In this document: positions 36,800-47,511 of the stretch, piece by piece
Layout of the letters: each line of letters begins with the position of its first letter
Numbering within the stretch: the first letter of the stretch is position 1
Assembly (NCBI GenBank): GCA_905221605.1
Contig: CAJNDS010002802.1
Coordinates: 103,142-167,141 of the forward strand
Reading direction: 5' to 3'
Length of the DNA: 64,000 nucleotides
DNA from: Symbiodinium natans
Taxonomy: Eukaryota; Sar; Dinophyceae; Suessiales; Symbiodiniaceae
Notes under the pieces: model-generated
Database searches by the model: none
Seen by the model: the letters and a program-made list of their open reading frames with translations, nothing else
Told to the model about the DNA's origin: nothing
Position numbers and translations under genes: made by a program

Positions 36800-38236
36800 A
36801 TGGGATGGGGCCAGGGCAAAGGAAAGGGGGCGCAGCCTCCTCAAGGCAAAGGCAAAGGTAAGGGGGGGGGGAGCCAACCTCCCGGAGCAGGCAAAGGGGG
36901 CCATCCTCCTGGAGGTAAAGGCGAGATCCCCTTCAAGCGGCCTTCCAAGAAGGACAGAGATCGCCTTAAGCAGCTGGGTTTGTGGCCACCTCCCAAGGGG
37001 CAAGGCAAGAACGCCCGAGCAGGCCCACACCCGGCAGAGGAAAGGGGTCACGCCAGACCACCCACACCCCCCCCCGTCAGACGGGGGGCTCCAGCAGCAA
37101 GAAGCCCCTCAACGAGCCGCAGCCGCACACCGCGCCAAGAGGAGACCGATGCAGAAGCACCAGCTGCGGAGTCCCCCTCGCAATCGTCGAACTCAACAGA
37201 GCTTCGACGAGCCTCACCCGACCAACCGCGGCACCAGCCCGAGCCGAGCCCAACCCCACCTGCCGAGGGGGGAGAGGCAAGCACTGACCCCATGCCAGTC
37301 AAGCAGGAATCAACCGAGGAGTTTAGCTCCGAAGAGTCGTCAGGAGAGGCGGCACCTCTTCTACCTTGGCCTCTCTTGGCAGACAGCCTCCACCTCACGG
37401 TTGACCGGGTTCGCCGTAGCAACAACCGTGACTTCTGGCTGTTTAACCTCGGCCCAACCTTGTGGTTGGATTGCTTCCCAACCTTCAAGGGTTCCAGCCT
37501 CCTGGGCATAGGGGGAACGCGAGCAGTGTACACCTCACCTTCCTCAGAAGGCAAGGTGTGGAAGGTTGCTCTCAAAGCAGATCCCAGCCACCATGGGATT
37601 GAGCAAACCATTGGGCAGCGGCTGCCAGGTTTATGTGCCACGCAAACCAGAATGGTGGGGACGGGACAGCTCACCATCCGTGACTTCAAGACCCTGGAGA
37701 TTGAGGTCTTGGAGGTTGAGCGTCTTACGCTGTTGCCTGACCAGCCCTCCAACCTCCAGGTCTTGCACATGTTCATGGTCCTCACAGCCCTTGTGGGTGC
37801 TGGCATTTGGGTCAGGGACCTGAACAGAAAGAATTGGGGGGTTCGTCCCCCCAATCCACACGGGCCCGATCAAGGGCCTGCGGAAATCGTGGCCCTTGAT
37901 TGTGGGGGTTGGGCATTCCAAGATGCCCCGCTTGGTTTTCCCCAACGCGTCCGCATTGCCTCATGGTGGGGGTGGATCGAAGCCAACACCCCCGAGGTAG
38001 CGGCGTGGGCTCGAGGCGTCGTCCGTACGGACCACTCGAGCCCACGGCGACTCGCCATCGCCTTCAGGCAGCGCCTCCTTGCCACGGATGGGGGGAAGGA
38101 GGTTCTTGGGACTTTGATCCGTCAAGGGGTCATCATCCCTAGTCCCTCGCTGAACCTGTGCCTCCCGATGACGGTCAATGGAGTCAACAGTAGCGGGGAC
38201 TGGTGCTTCGCCTCAATTGAAGACCTTGAGGCGTAA
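36800..38236 (+). CDS. LINE B ORF3: kinase-fold-like protein with Gly/Lys-rich N-terminus
   Basis: 478 residues from ATG. The first 45 residues are GKGKG repeats; residues 50-190 are Pro/Ser/Arg-rich and probably disordered. From about 200 the protein is globular: Gly-loop-like LLGIGGTRAVY (from 234), VWKVALK with Lys259, catalytic-loop-like WVRDLNRKNWGV (Asp340, Asn345) and VALDCGGW (Asp367), matching Lys/HRD..N/DFG of protein kinases with partly altered neighbours. Found at the same place in LINE A with little sequence identity, so the fold is conserved in LINE evolution. Kinase, pseudokinase or small-molecule phosphotransferase are all possible. Confidence 0.75.
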   Translation: MGWGQGKGKGAQPPQGKGKGKGGGSQPPGAGKGGHPPGGKGEIPFKRPSKKDRDRLKQLGLWPPPKGQGKNARAGPHPAEERGHARPPTPPPVRRGAPAARSPSTSRSRTPRQEETDAEAPAAESPSQSSNSTELRRASPDQPRHQPEPSPTPPAEGGEASTDPMPVKQESTEEFSSEESSGEAAPLLPWPLLADSLHLTVDRVRRSNNRDFWLFNLGPTLWLDCFPTFKGSSLLGIGGTRAVYTSPSSEGKVWKVALKADPSHHGIEQTIGQRLPGLCATQTRMVGTGQLTIRDFKTLEIEVLEVERLTLLPDQPSNLQVLHMFMVLTALVGAGIWVRDLNRKNWGVRPPNPHGPDQGPAEIVALDCGGWAFQDAPLGFPQRVRIASWWGWIEANTPEVAAWARGVVRTDHSSPRRLAIAFRQRLLATDGGKEVLGTLIRQGVIIPSPSLNLCLPMTVNGVNSSGDWCFASIEDLEA

Positions 38237-38758
38237 GCCCGCCGGGAAGGGGTCAAAACCCACCTGTGCACACCACTTGCGGGGGCCCACGCCGCACCCA
38301 CCGCTACACCTACCCACCCGAAAAGGGGGGAGCAGGGCACCTCTTGCAGGGCCTGTACTTGTACAGTCCTGTGTAGTCCAGCTTACCTCCAAAGAGAGGA
38401 GTAGGGGAGCGGCAGCTTTCTTTTAGGCCCTCGTCCACTCTGCAGTGGTGTTCGCACAACTTCCCGGCAGGGATGCCCCAAGCCAACCCGGAATGGCCTC
38501 TGCCTGTTTTCACTCACCCACCTTGGGGAGTATGGGCCTACACGGCAACCACCACCACACTTACCCACCCTTTAGGGGGGAACAAGTAGGGCACCTCTTG
38601 AAGGGCTCGTAGGGCAACGGCCCAAAGAGGTCTTGAGCAAACCCTCCAAAGTGAGGAGTAAGTGTGGTAGAAGTTTTAGGCTCCTCCACCAAAGGTGGAA
38701 AACCCAAGGACGGTTTTAGGAATTGCCGCTTCGGCGGCCGCGCCTCGCGCTCCGAGAA
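38237..38758 (+). other. LINE B 3' region with two related sub-repeats and terminal hairpin
   Basis: Two imperfect copies of a CACC..CTACCCACC..GGGGGGA..AGGGCACCTCTTG module (near 38294 and 38545), each followed by an AAAGAG..GAGTA segment. The end is a GCCGC-TTCG-GCGGC hairpin about 20 bases before the junction. No gene and no poly(A) tail. Confidence 0.6.
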
Positions 38759-38773
38759 GAAAAATTCACCTGG
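38759..38773 (+). repeat. Recurrent LINE junction 15-mer (copy 3), B/C boundary
   Basis: GAAAAATTCACCTGG, followed by TGGCTCAAG as in LINE B. Confidence 0.85.
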
Positions 38774-39008
38774 TGGCTCAAGTTTCGGCTCAGACCCCGG
38801 TGGGGTGTTGTGGTAGGAAAGCGACTGTGAAACAAGCCCTGAGGCCCAAACCTTGTGTGGGGGAACAGGCTCCATCTTGAATCCCAGTCTCTTTGTAGTG
38901 CCATAGCATACCGTACCCACCGGAAAGGGGCTCGCTCCTAACGGGGGTTGACCAACACACCCTCCCACCATCATAGGGGGAGAAAGGGTGGTCAACACGC
39001 CTCCCGCA

Positions 39009-40181
39009 ATGGGTCGGGAATACACTGTTTGCAAGGGCTGCGGAAATTGGATCTACACAGATCTAATCACGCAGGACCTCAAATGCAAGAAGTGTGCAAA
39101 GACCTGGCCCACCAAGGGGAGGCGTCCTACAGTGTGGGAATCTGCCACCTGGAGGAACCCCAAAGCCCCTAAGCCCAAAGCCCAGAATGGGGAGGCAATG
39201 GGGGGCACGCCCAACCCGCCGTCGCCCAAGCCGCCTCGAACCCCTAAGGTCTACAAGGCCTTGGAAGGGGTATGGGAACAAATTCCCGAAGCTGCCCGTG
39301 TTGAACTCTCCAAGGCCGGTTTCAGGGCCCCGGTGGAGGACAAGTCGTCGGATGAGGTGGCCCTTCTGGACCTATTGCAGGCCCACATTGGGGATCTGCC
39401 AGCGGACGTCCAGACAGCGCTGCACAACAGGAACAAGGTTCCTGATGTTCCGCCAGAAGAAGCCGCCATAACAGCCACGAACGAGCTCAAAGGGGCATCC
39501 ACCAAGCTGCGGTCCTTAGGCCACCGCAAAATTCGTCTCCAAGCCAAGATTGACGAATCGAAAGCCGCCCTCAAAGCGTTGTATGTTGAAATGCAAAACT
39601 TGATGCAAGAGCTGAAAGCGGCTGAGGAAAATATGGAAACCCTTGCCAAGACCTTCCGGGACAAGGTACTTCAGGCGCCCGTTCAAGAAGAAGATGAGGA
39701 CTTTAATCTGTCCGAGGTGCTTGGAAGCATTGGCCTTTCCCTTGATGAAGCCCAACTCCAAAAGGTGCGGGATGCCCAGGCCCAGCACAAGCTCCAGCGA
39801 AGGCAGAAGGCTGCGGAGCAACTGCTGGCCCATGCCGGTTTCCCGCCTGGATTGGGGGGGAGTCCTCCAGGTATAGGGGGTCAGGCCATTGCAGCCCAGT
39901 TGGAAGCCATTGGGGTGACCCTAACCCCAGACCAAAAGAACATGGTAATCACTGGGCAATGGCCCGGCCCCTCACAAACCATCGACCTCAAGGCGGCAAT
40001 TGAGCAAGGATGCCCCAACATGGAAATCGAAGACCTTGAGCTACGACGAGAAGAACTTGAAGTGCAGCTTGAGCGCAAGCGACGCAAGCTGGCTACCCAA
40101 AGCGCCTCCCCACCCACCTCCGTCAAAGAAGGGGGCAAAGAAAAAGGGGAGCGCAGCCGCTCGCCCAAAACCAGGAGTTAG
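39009..40181 (+). CDS. LINE C ORF1: zinc-ribbon, coiled-coil protein
   Basis: 390 residues, same start and architecture as LINE B ORF1. Two substitutions are visible (EQIREA to EQIPEA; ALRNRN to ALHNRN). Ends in TAG, with ORF2 following in the same frame after 36 bases. Confidence 0.85.
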   Translation: MGREYTVCKGCGNWIYTDLITQDLKCKKCAKTWPTKGRRPTVWESATWRNPKAPKPKAQNGEAMGGTPNPPSPKPPRTPKVYKALEGVWEQIPEAARVELSKAGFRAPVEDKSSDEVALLDLLQAHIGDLPADVQTALHNRNKVPDVPPEEAAITATNELKGASTKLRSLGHRKIRLQAKIDESKAALKALYVEMQNLMQELKAAEENMETLAKTFRDKVLQAPVQEEDEDFNLSEVLGSIGLSLDEAQLQKVRDAQAQHKLQRRQKAAEQLLAHAGFPPGLGGSPPGIGGQAIAAQLEAIGVTLTPDQKNMVITGQWPGPSQTIDLKAAIEQGCPNMEIEDLELRREELEVQLERKRRKLATQSASPPTSVKEGGKEKGERSRSPKTRS

Positions 40182-40217
40182 GAACCCGGCCGGGAGGGCG
40201 CCACGTGGGGTTTAATA

Positions 40218-43200
40218 GTGGGCTATTGGCCTCACCAGGAGCCCGACCTGTGGCCAGGAGGTTCGGAAGCCGAACAAGGTTTTGTCACTGTATATAAAAA
40301 GAAGTGGAAGGCGAAGGGCCAGCTTTCTTGGTCCAAAGACGTTGAGAAGGCTAGCACCCGTGTGCCCTCCGCGAGCCTTTCAGGCACTCCCGAGTCTCAG
40401 GCTGTTTTGACCACACCATCCAAGCCGGGGACGGAGGACGATTTTGACCCTCTCCCCCTTTCTAGGGGGGTTTTTACAAACAATATCTCACCTGAGTGGA
40501 GGGAGTTCGGTCCTTCCCCAATCAATCTCTACAACCGGTTTTCAGCCCTGGCGGAAGACGAAAATCCCAACGATGAATTCACCTCCCTCCTCCTCAAGGC
40601 CAAGGACCAGTCACTTGCTGCATGTGAGGAGGAATTGGTGGAACTGGTGGACAAAATGCCAATCCGCCAAGGGTCTCTTGAAGAATGGGCGGCCAACCAT
40701 GCATTGCATCAACTGGCCACTCACAGAAACGAACCTAGTGTTTGTCTGGAGGCAATTGCTGATGCAAAAAGGCAGCCCAAAGACGAACCAGCAAAATTTG
40801 AAATCACAGTTGCCAATGTCACAAGATGGAGAGCTGAGATCAAAACGTGGCTCCTAGATAGACAGGGGGTGTGTCTCCAGGAAACCCACCTCACAGCCAA
40901 AGAACAGCATCTTGCCATCCATCAGTTGGATCAGGCCGGGTACGCTGCCTGGACCCTACCGGCCCACCCAACTGAGGGGGGAAAAAACTCTGGAGGCGTC
41001 ATGATTGCGGTTGAAAAAGATCGAAATTTCCGATTCCTGAGATCCTTTGGTGTTGAAGGTAAAGGGTATGTGGCTGTGGTAGGTAGAACCGGGAAGAGGG
41101 ACATTGTTTTTATTTCCATCTACCTTGAAACCAGTGTAGGCCTCACTGGAGGACACAACCCCACCATTGTCGGTGATCTTATTGCCTTCATTAAAGGCCT
41201 CACCATTGAATGGTTTGTAGCGGGGGATTTCAACCTCCCACCGCAAGACATACTCGAAACCTCGATTGAGTCCCTCCTGCGCGGGAAAGTGCTAGCTACT
41301 AACGAGCCCACCATCATGGGTGGCAATGAAATCGACTTTGCCATAGCTAGCCACACCGTCTCAAATGGGCTCGAAATCACAACTGATTGGGACGTTCCCT
41401 TCAGGCCCCATTGCGCCATTCGGTACACACTCAATGTGGGGGTTTTCCGAGTCTGTACCCTACAAGCCAGGCCCTTCCGGAGACCTGTTGACGATGAACA
41501 GGCACCATTCCAAGGACATTTCACCTTGGTTTATCCCAGCCTCCTCCTAGAGCCGAGGGCGGATGACGCCATTACAGCTGGGTTTGCCGGTTTTACTCAG
41601 CGTGTTGAGGCGAGCCTCTATCCCTCAGACATCAGAGGCAGGGGTTGCCAGGTTGAAACCCATATTGGACCACTAGCCCCGCCTAAACCCACAGGTTTCG
41701 TCTGGGCTGGTGGGAAGTCCAAATTCTGGGGTAGACTTACGGTCTGGCACCGGCAAGGCCTCCGCATTGGTCTGAGTCCCAAGCTTCAGCAGGTGGTCCA
41801 ATCCCACCTCTCCCAACTCCTTCTCAATTGGGAGGAATGCGATGCATTCAGGTGCCAGACAGCGGTTAACCTCGTCCAAGAGCACTTTGGAAAAGAAGGG
41901 CCCAAAGCCAAAGAGGTCAGACAAATCATCGAAACACAACGAAAACTTCACCTGAGGAAAGCACATCAGGAACAAGCCAAAAAGTACGAGGCCTGGCTCC
42001 AAGGTGATGGGAAAAACCATCTGCGCCACCTTTACCGGGCACTCAAGACTGAGGAAAACACCACTACTCGCCCATTTGCGGACCTTGCGGTGGAGGTTAA
42101 GCCTCACGCCAGAAGGGCATGGTGGGCTGACATGTGGGCCCCAAGTGGGTTGAGCGGCACTCATGGCACCGACCCTCGCTTGGCCCTGCAGAACCAAGCG
42201 AGGAAACAAGCAGCCAACCTCTCGCCCATTTCGGTGGAGGAATGGAATTCCCTCCTAAAAAAGGTCCCAAACAAAGCCCCAGGCCCAGATGGGTGGTGCT
42301 ATGAAATGCTCCGAGCATTACCTCATGAAGCCATTCTTGAATTGGCTAGCATGGTGCGCCAATGGGAAATCGAAGCCCAGTTTCCCCAGCACTGTGATAT
42401 TACACAGTATGCCATGCTCCCCAAAAATGAAACATCCGAACGGCCTATTGGGTTAACCCATGTCCTTCACAGGATATTTTGCAAGGCGAGATGGCATCTT
42501 ATCACAGAGTGGGAGAACAGTTACAACCCTACCTCTCCCTGGAATCAGGCAAAGGCAGGGAACAGTTCCCTTGACACGGCCCTCCGCCGCCTAATCAGGG
42601 CTGAAACAAACAAAAGAGAGAAGCGTCACACCATTACCCTTCTCCTTGATCTAACATCCTTCTATGAGACTGTCCCACATTGGCAGCTCCTAGCCCAGGG
42701 TGTCCGACACTCCTTTCCCCCGCTTCTACTTGAAAGAGCGTTAAGCCTTTACTCAGGCAGCCGATACATAGAAGCGCAGGGGAGTCTGTCTCGCCCCATC
42801 CGAGCTACAAGAGGTCTCATAGCAGGTTGCCCTCTCGCCCCTGCTCTTTCCAGAGTTGTGCTCCACGATCCGATCTCGAAGATGCACTCTGCCTCCCCTG
42901 TACACCACATCGATTTGTGGGTGGACGATTGCTCAGCAGATTTTGTCGATTCTCATGCGCCGACAGTCGCTGCTCAAGCCATCAAGTGTTACAGGGAGCT
43001 TAAAGCTGACCTCGAGAATCAGGGCCTGATGGTCAGCACCACCAAAACGGCTTTCATCTGCTCAAACAAAGCCTCGGCCAGAGAGCTGCAATCCTTGCTT
43101 GAAGAACATGAACCCCCCATCAAAACCTTAGGCAAGGACCTTGGTCTGGATTATGCTGCGGGGCAGAGGAGGCGAATCACAGTGGCCAAAGGCAGGCACG

Positions 43201-44168
43201 CTAAAGGAGGGCAGCGTGCCAGGAAATTGACCAAGCTGCAAGTCAAAAGCACTAGCATCAGAGTGAGACTCTTCAACGGTTCCATCCGGTCCTCTGCCTT
43301 GTATGGGCATGAAGGGGTTGGGGTAGCGCCTAAACGGCGCAAATGGTTCAGAAGTTTGCTGGCTGCAGCCTTGGGCAGACCCACGCTTGCCAGCACTGAC
43401 TCAGCCCTTGAGTTCCACTCGAACAAAGTTGTAGATCCAGCCTACACCATCTTGTCGCAGCATTTCAAGGCGATACGGAGGCTTCTTCTCAGCTGGCCCG
43501 ACAGGGACATTGCCAGATTGCACCAGAGCTGGAACAAACTCGGGCAATGGCTGAGCGAGGCTGAACATCCCTGGAAAAGGGCGGCTGGACCGCTTGGAGC
43601 CGCCTGGTGCTACCTTCAAGAGTTGGAGTGGGAGGCCATCAGCCTCAGCAAGTGGCGTGTTGAAGGCGACATTCTTGACATCCGTCAGGGACCTGACTTC
43701 CATAGACTTCTTTTCCAGCTAAAACATCTAATTGACACCAGGCGACACCGCCGCATTGCTCAATCAGATGGTGGCAAAGGATTAGAGACAGGACCGGACT
43801 GGACAGCCCCCAGAAGGCTCCTCAAACAAGCCAACAAGCAAGAAAAGGCGGCGCTCCAAGCGTTGTGGCAAGGCGCTGTCAAGGCGTCTCCAACAGCCAC
43901 GTGTTCCCTGTGCAACCTTCCTGCCACCAAGAAGCATGTACTCTGGGAATGCAAATGGTGGAAAAAGCATGGTGAACAACCGCCTAGATGGTGGGAAGAT
44001 TACCCGGAGCATCAATCCACTGATTGTCTGTGGAATTTTGGGCTCATGCCCAACCTTCCCAGGGAAATGCCCTTCGGAGATTCTATTCTGGAAGTCCAAG
44101 GAGTCCTCCGCAATCCAGACCAAATCCCTGAAGGCGCTTTCGCGGCCACTGAGGGGCCCCACCACTGA
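40218..44168 (+). pseudogene. LINE C ORF2: endonuclease and RT intact, RNase H lost
   Basis: 1316 codons, GTG start as in B with the frame open back to the ORF1 TAG. Endonuclease and RT motifs are unchanged (CLQETH, AGDFN, APGPDGW, WVDD). A 6-bp in-frame deletion removes two residues just before the endonuclease Glu motif (LLDRRPQG to LLDRQG). An 8-bp deletion after FAAT removes the first catalytic Asp of RNase H and shifts the frame, giving a stop within five codons. The rest of the RNase H region is further disrupted by a 4-bp insertion and an inversion. Confidence 0.88.
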
Positions 44169-44453
44169 CCAGCGGCTTCAAACCGTGGTGTGGGGGTTGA
44201 TAGTTTATGAATGGTGTGGGGACACACACGCCCAAGCGAATCGGGTCCATTGCCGGTCTCCTTGGTAATGAGCAGTCAGTGTACCGAGGGGAGGCTAAAG
44301 CCATCCAACAAGCGGCCCTTCTCCTTCCAGAAGGGACCGATGTCACCAGTGATTGCAAAGGGGCCGTTGCGCGTGCCAGAAGGGGCCCCGCAGGGGGAGG
44401 AGCACACCAAGACATTTTTGGTACTGCGCCCACCCATGAGCTTCGCCTTACAT

Positions 44454-44731
44454 GGCCGGTTCTTCCTGGGGTTGATCCTTAGGGAAAACAACTTGCGGGC
44501 CATCCTTCTTGCCTCCCTCAAGCAAGGAGAGGAGCCGGCGTCCTAAAAAGCTGGCCACATCGGTAGCCAGTTTGTCCTGTTTCTGCAGCCTTTCTGCACG
44601 CTCAGTGCTGTAGAGGGCTTTGGCATGTCTGGACACCAATGCATCAACCTCAGCATTGATGTTGCGCCGCCATTCTTGGCCTTCCCCCATTTTTGCCTTA
44701 AATTCCTCGCATCCCAAATGGGATGGGACCC
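44454..44731 (-). other. 278-bp inverted segment in LINE C ORF2
   Basis: This block is the reverse complement of LINE B 35701-35978, with both flanks (CTTACAT on the left, AACCCTCCCTCC on the right) joined exactly as in B and no bases lost. Read on the - strand it still encodes the RNase H C-terminal part (WRRNINAEVDALVSRH). Confidence 0.93.
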
Positions 44732-45352
44732 AACCCTCCCTCCAGTAGCTCCTCCTCAAACCAATCCACCTTCTCCAAAAACCGGTGGAAGAAACGCCGG
44801 AAAATTCAGAGGGGCAACCAAGCCACCACAGGCCTGAATTCCCCCACCGTGAATCCGGCGGATGGCATTCCAGGGGGTGACGCTACCACAGCACGACCTG
44901 AAGAAACAGGGAGCCTTAACAAAAAACAAATTTTGACAGGCTTGGTGCAAGGCACCCTAGACGTTAAAGGTCACACCTTTGTCATCACCCGGAACACCGT
45001 TAACAATTTGCAAATCAAATGTGAAAATTGCGGTTTGTGGATTCAACAAGTTGACACCAAAGACACATTCAACCGAAAGACCCATAACCACTGCAAGGGT
45101 CATCCGGACAGCGTTCCCTCCCCAACATGGACGTGGCACGCCTCCCACGTTATGGTGAATGAAGGGAACCGATGGGTGTGCACAAAATGCAGTAGCACTC
45201 AAAGTGTTGGGGGGTTAACCCATGGCCCCCTTGAAAGACCCTGCCAACACGCCCCGAATAAGAGGCCCCCAACGAATGCCCTTAAACTCAATAAAGCAGC
45301 CCAGGGTACGCCGTCGGTCGCCACCTTCTTTGGGGGCCCAAGAAATGGATAG
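44723..45352 (+). pseudogene. LINE C ORF2 C-terminal fragment: zinc domain
   Basis: 209-codon frame whose real content begins just after the inversion at 44732. It carries the C-terminal CENCGLW...H.HC...WVCTKC zinc domain identical to LINE B. It is detached from the rest of ORF2 and has no plausible own start. Confidence 0.8.
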
Positions 45353-45552
45353 TGATTTTCAGGTCTGAACAATGTGAAATCTGCATTTTGCAGTGTCTTG
45401 TGTTAAACTACCCTTCAGTACCTTTGCACCTGCCTGATTTCCACTTGCCTGCCCTCACCTCCCGTATGGAATAAAATCCCCACACTGCAGCCGCTGGTCT
45501 CAAACACAGGTAGCAGCCGTAGGGCAGTTTAGCTACCTTAGAACCTGTAGAT

Positions 45553-46989
45553 ATGGGATGGGGCCAGGGCAAAGGAAAGGGGGCGCAGCCTCCTCAAGGC
45601 AAAGGCAAAGGTAAGGGGGGGGGGAGCCAACCTCCCGGAGCAGGCAAAGGGGGCCATCCTCCTGGAGGTAAAGGCGAGATCCCCTTCAAGCGGCCTTCCA
45701 AGAAGGACAGAGATCGCCTTAAGCAGCTGGGTTTGTGGCCACCTCCCAAGGGGCAAGGCAAGAACGCCCGAGCAGGCCCACACCCGGCAGAGGAAAGGGG
45801 TCACGCCAGACCACCCACACCCCCCCCCGTCAGACGGGGGGCTCCAGCAGCAAGAAGCCCCTCAACGAGCCGCAGCCGCACACCGCGCCAAGAGGAGACC
45901 GATGCAGAAGCACCAGCTGCGGAGTCCCCCTCGCAATCGTCGAACTCAACAGAGCTTCGACGAGCCTCACCCGACCAACCGCGGCACCAGCCCGAGCCGA
46001 GCCCAACCCCACCTGCCGAGGGGGGAGAGGCAAGCACTGACCCCATGCCAGTCAAGCAGGAATCAACCGAGGAGTTTAGCTCCGAAGAGTCGTCAGGAGA
46101 GGCGGCACCTCTTCTACCTTGGCCTCTCTTGGCAGACAGCCTCCACCTCACGGTTGACCGGGTTCGCCGTAGCAACAACCGTGACTTCTGGCTGTCTAAC
46201 CTCGGCCCAACCTTGTGGTTGGATTGCTTCCCAACCTTCAAGGGTTCCAGCCTCCTGGGCATAGGGGGAACGCGAGCAGTGTACACCTCACCTTCCTCAG
46301 AAGGCAAGGTGTGGAAGGTTGCTCTCAAAGCAGATCCCAGCCACCATGGGATTGAGCAAACCATTGGGCAGCGGCTCCCAGGTTTATGTGCCACGCAAAC
46401 CAGAATGGTGGGGACGGGACAGCTCACCATCCGTGACTTCAAGACCCTGGAGATTGAGGTCTTGGAGGTTGAGCGTCTTACGCTGTTGCCTGACCAGCCC
46501 TCCAACCTCCAGGTCTTGCACATGTTCATGGTCCTCACAGCCCTTGTGGGTGCTGGCATTTGGGTCAGGGACCTGAACAGAAAGAATTGGGGGGTTCGTC
46601 CCCCCAATCCACACGGGCCCGATCAAGGGCCTGCGGAAATCGTGGCCCTTGATTGTGGGGGTTGGGCATTCCAAGATGCCCCGCTTGGTTTTCCCCAACG
46701 CGTCCGCATTGCCTCATGGTGGGGGTGGATCGAAGCCAACACCCCCGAGGTAGCGGCGTGGGCTCGAGGCGTCGTCCGTACGGACCACTCGAGCCCACGG
46801 CGACTCGCCATCGCCTTCAGGCAGCGCCTCCTTGCCACGGATGGGGGGAAGGAGGTTCTTGGGACTTTGATCCGTCAAGGGGTCATCATCCCTAGTCCCT
46901 CGCTGAACCTGTGCCTCCCGATGACGGTCAATGGAGTCAACAGTAGCGGGGACTGGTGCTTCGCCTCAATTGAAGACCTTGAGGCGTAA
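45553..46989 (+). CDS. LINE C ORF3: kinase-fold-like protein
   Basis: 478 residues, differing from LINE B ORF3 by one visible substitution (FWLFNLG to FWLSNLG). The Lys, D-x4-N and second Asp positions are all kept. The frame is intact although ORF2 of the same copy is broken, which fits either a very recent break or independent expression. Confidence 0.75.
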   Translation: MGWGQGKGKGAQPPQGKGKGKGGGSQPPGAGKGGHPPGGKGEIPFKRPSKKDRDRLKQLGLWPPPKGQGKNARAGPHPAEERGHARPPTPPPVRRGAPAARSPSTSRSRTPRQEETDAEAPAAESPSQSSNSTELRRASPDQPRHQPEPSPTPPAEGGEASTDPMPVKQESTEEFSSEESSGEAAPLLPWPLLADSLHLTVDRVRRSNNRDFWLSNLGPTLWLDCFPTFKGSSLLGIGGTRAVYTSPSSEGKVWKVALKADPSHHGIEQTIGQRLPGLCATQTRMVGTGQLTIRDFKTLEIEVLEVERLTLLPDQPSNLQVLHMFMVLTALVGAGIWVRDLNRKNWGVRPPNPHGPDQGPAEIVALDCGGWAFQDAPLGFPQRVRIASWWGWIEANTPEVAAWARGVVRTDHSSPRRLAIAFRQRLLATDGGKEVLGTLIRQGVIIPSPSLNLCLPMTVNGVNSSGDWCFASIEDLEA

Positions 46990-47511
46990 GCCCGCCGGGA
47001 AGGGGGTCAAAACCCACCTGTGCACACCACCTGCGGGGGCCCACGCCGCACCCACCGCTACACCTACCCACCCGAAAAGGGGGGAGCAGGGCACCTCTTG
47101 CAGGGCCTGTACTTGTACAGTCCTGTGTAGTCCAGCTTACCTCCAAAGAGAGGAGTAGGGTAGCGGCAGCTTTCTTTAGGCCCTCGTCCACTCTGCAATG
47201 GTGTTCGCACAACTTCCCGGCAGGGATGCCCCAAGCCAACCCGGAATGGCCTCTGCCTGTTTTCACTCACCCACCTTGGGGAGTATGGGCCTACACGGCA
47301 ACCACCACCACACTTACCCACCCTTTAGGGGGGAACAAGTAGGGCACCTCTTGAAGGGCTCGTAGGGCAACGGCCCAAAGAGGTCTTGAGCAAACCCTCC
47401 AAAGTGAGGAGTAAGTGTGGTAGAAGTTTTAAGCTCCTCCACCAAAGGTGGAAAACCCAAGGACGGTTTTAGGAATTGCCGCTTCGGCGGCCGCGCCTCG
47501 CGCTCCGAGAA

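Larger units (their letters stand above)
29996..38758 (+). mobile_element. LINE B: full-length APE-type LINE with intact ORF1, ORF2 and ORF3
   Basis: 8763 bp from the 15-mer junction to the next one. Leader, ORF1, ORF2, ORF3 and a 3' region of about 520 bp that ends in a TTCG-capped hairpin (GCCGCTTCGGCGGC, 38725-38738). All three ORFs are uninterrupted apart from the single TAG between ORF1 and ORF2, so this is the best candidate for an active copy. LINE C, directly downstream, is nearly identical over its whole length. Confidence 0.9.
38759..47511 (+). mobile_element. LINE C: near-identical tandem copy of LINE B with damaged ORF2
   Basis: 8753 bp. By eye it differs from B at only scattered positions: a 6-bp deletion near 40860, four substitutions in the ORF1-ORF2 spacer, an 8-bp deletion at 44152, a 4-bp insertion near 44223, a 278-bp inversion (44454-44731) and a few substitutions. 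ORF1 and ORF3 are intact; ORF2 is broken in the RNase H region. Confidence 0.9.

Noticed and set aside
37048-37854. 268-codon minus-strand frame opposite LINE B ORF3 (same at 45801-46607)
   Set aside because: Shadow of the GC-rich ORF3; no domain, and the + strand frame carries the conserved motifs.
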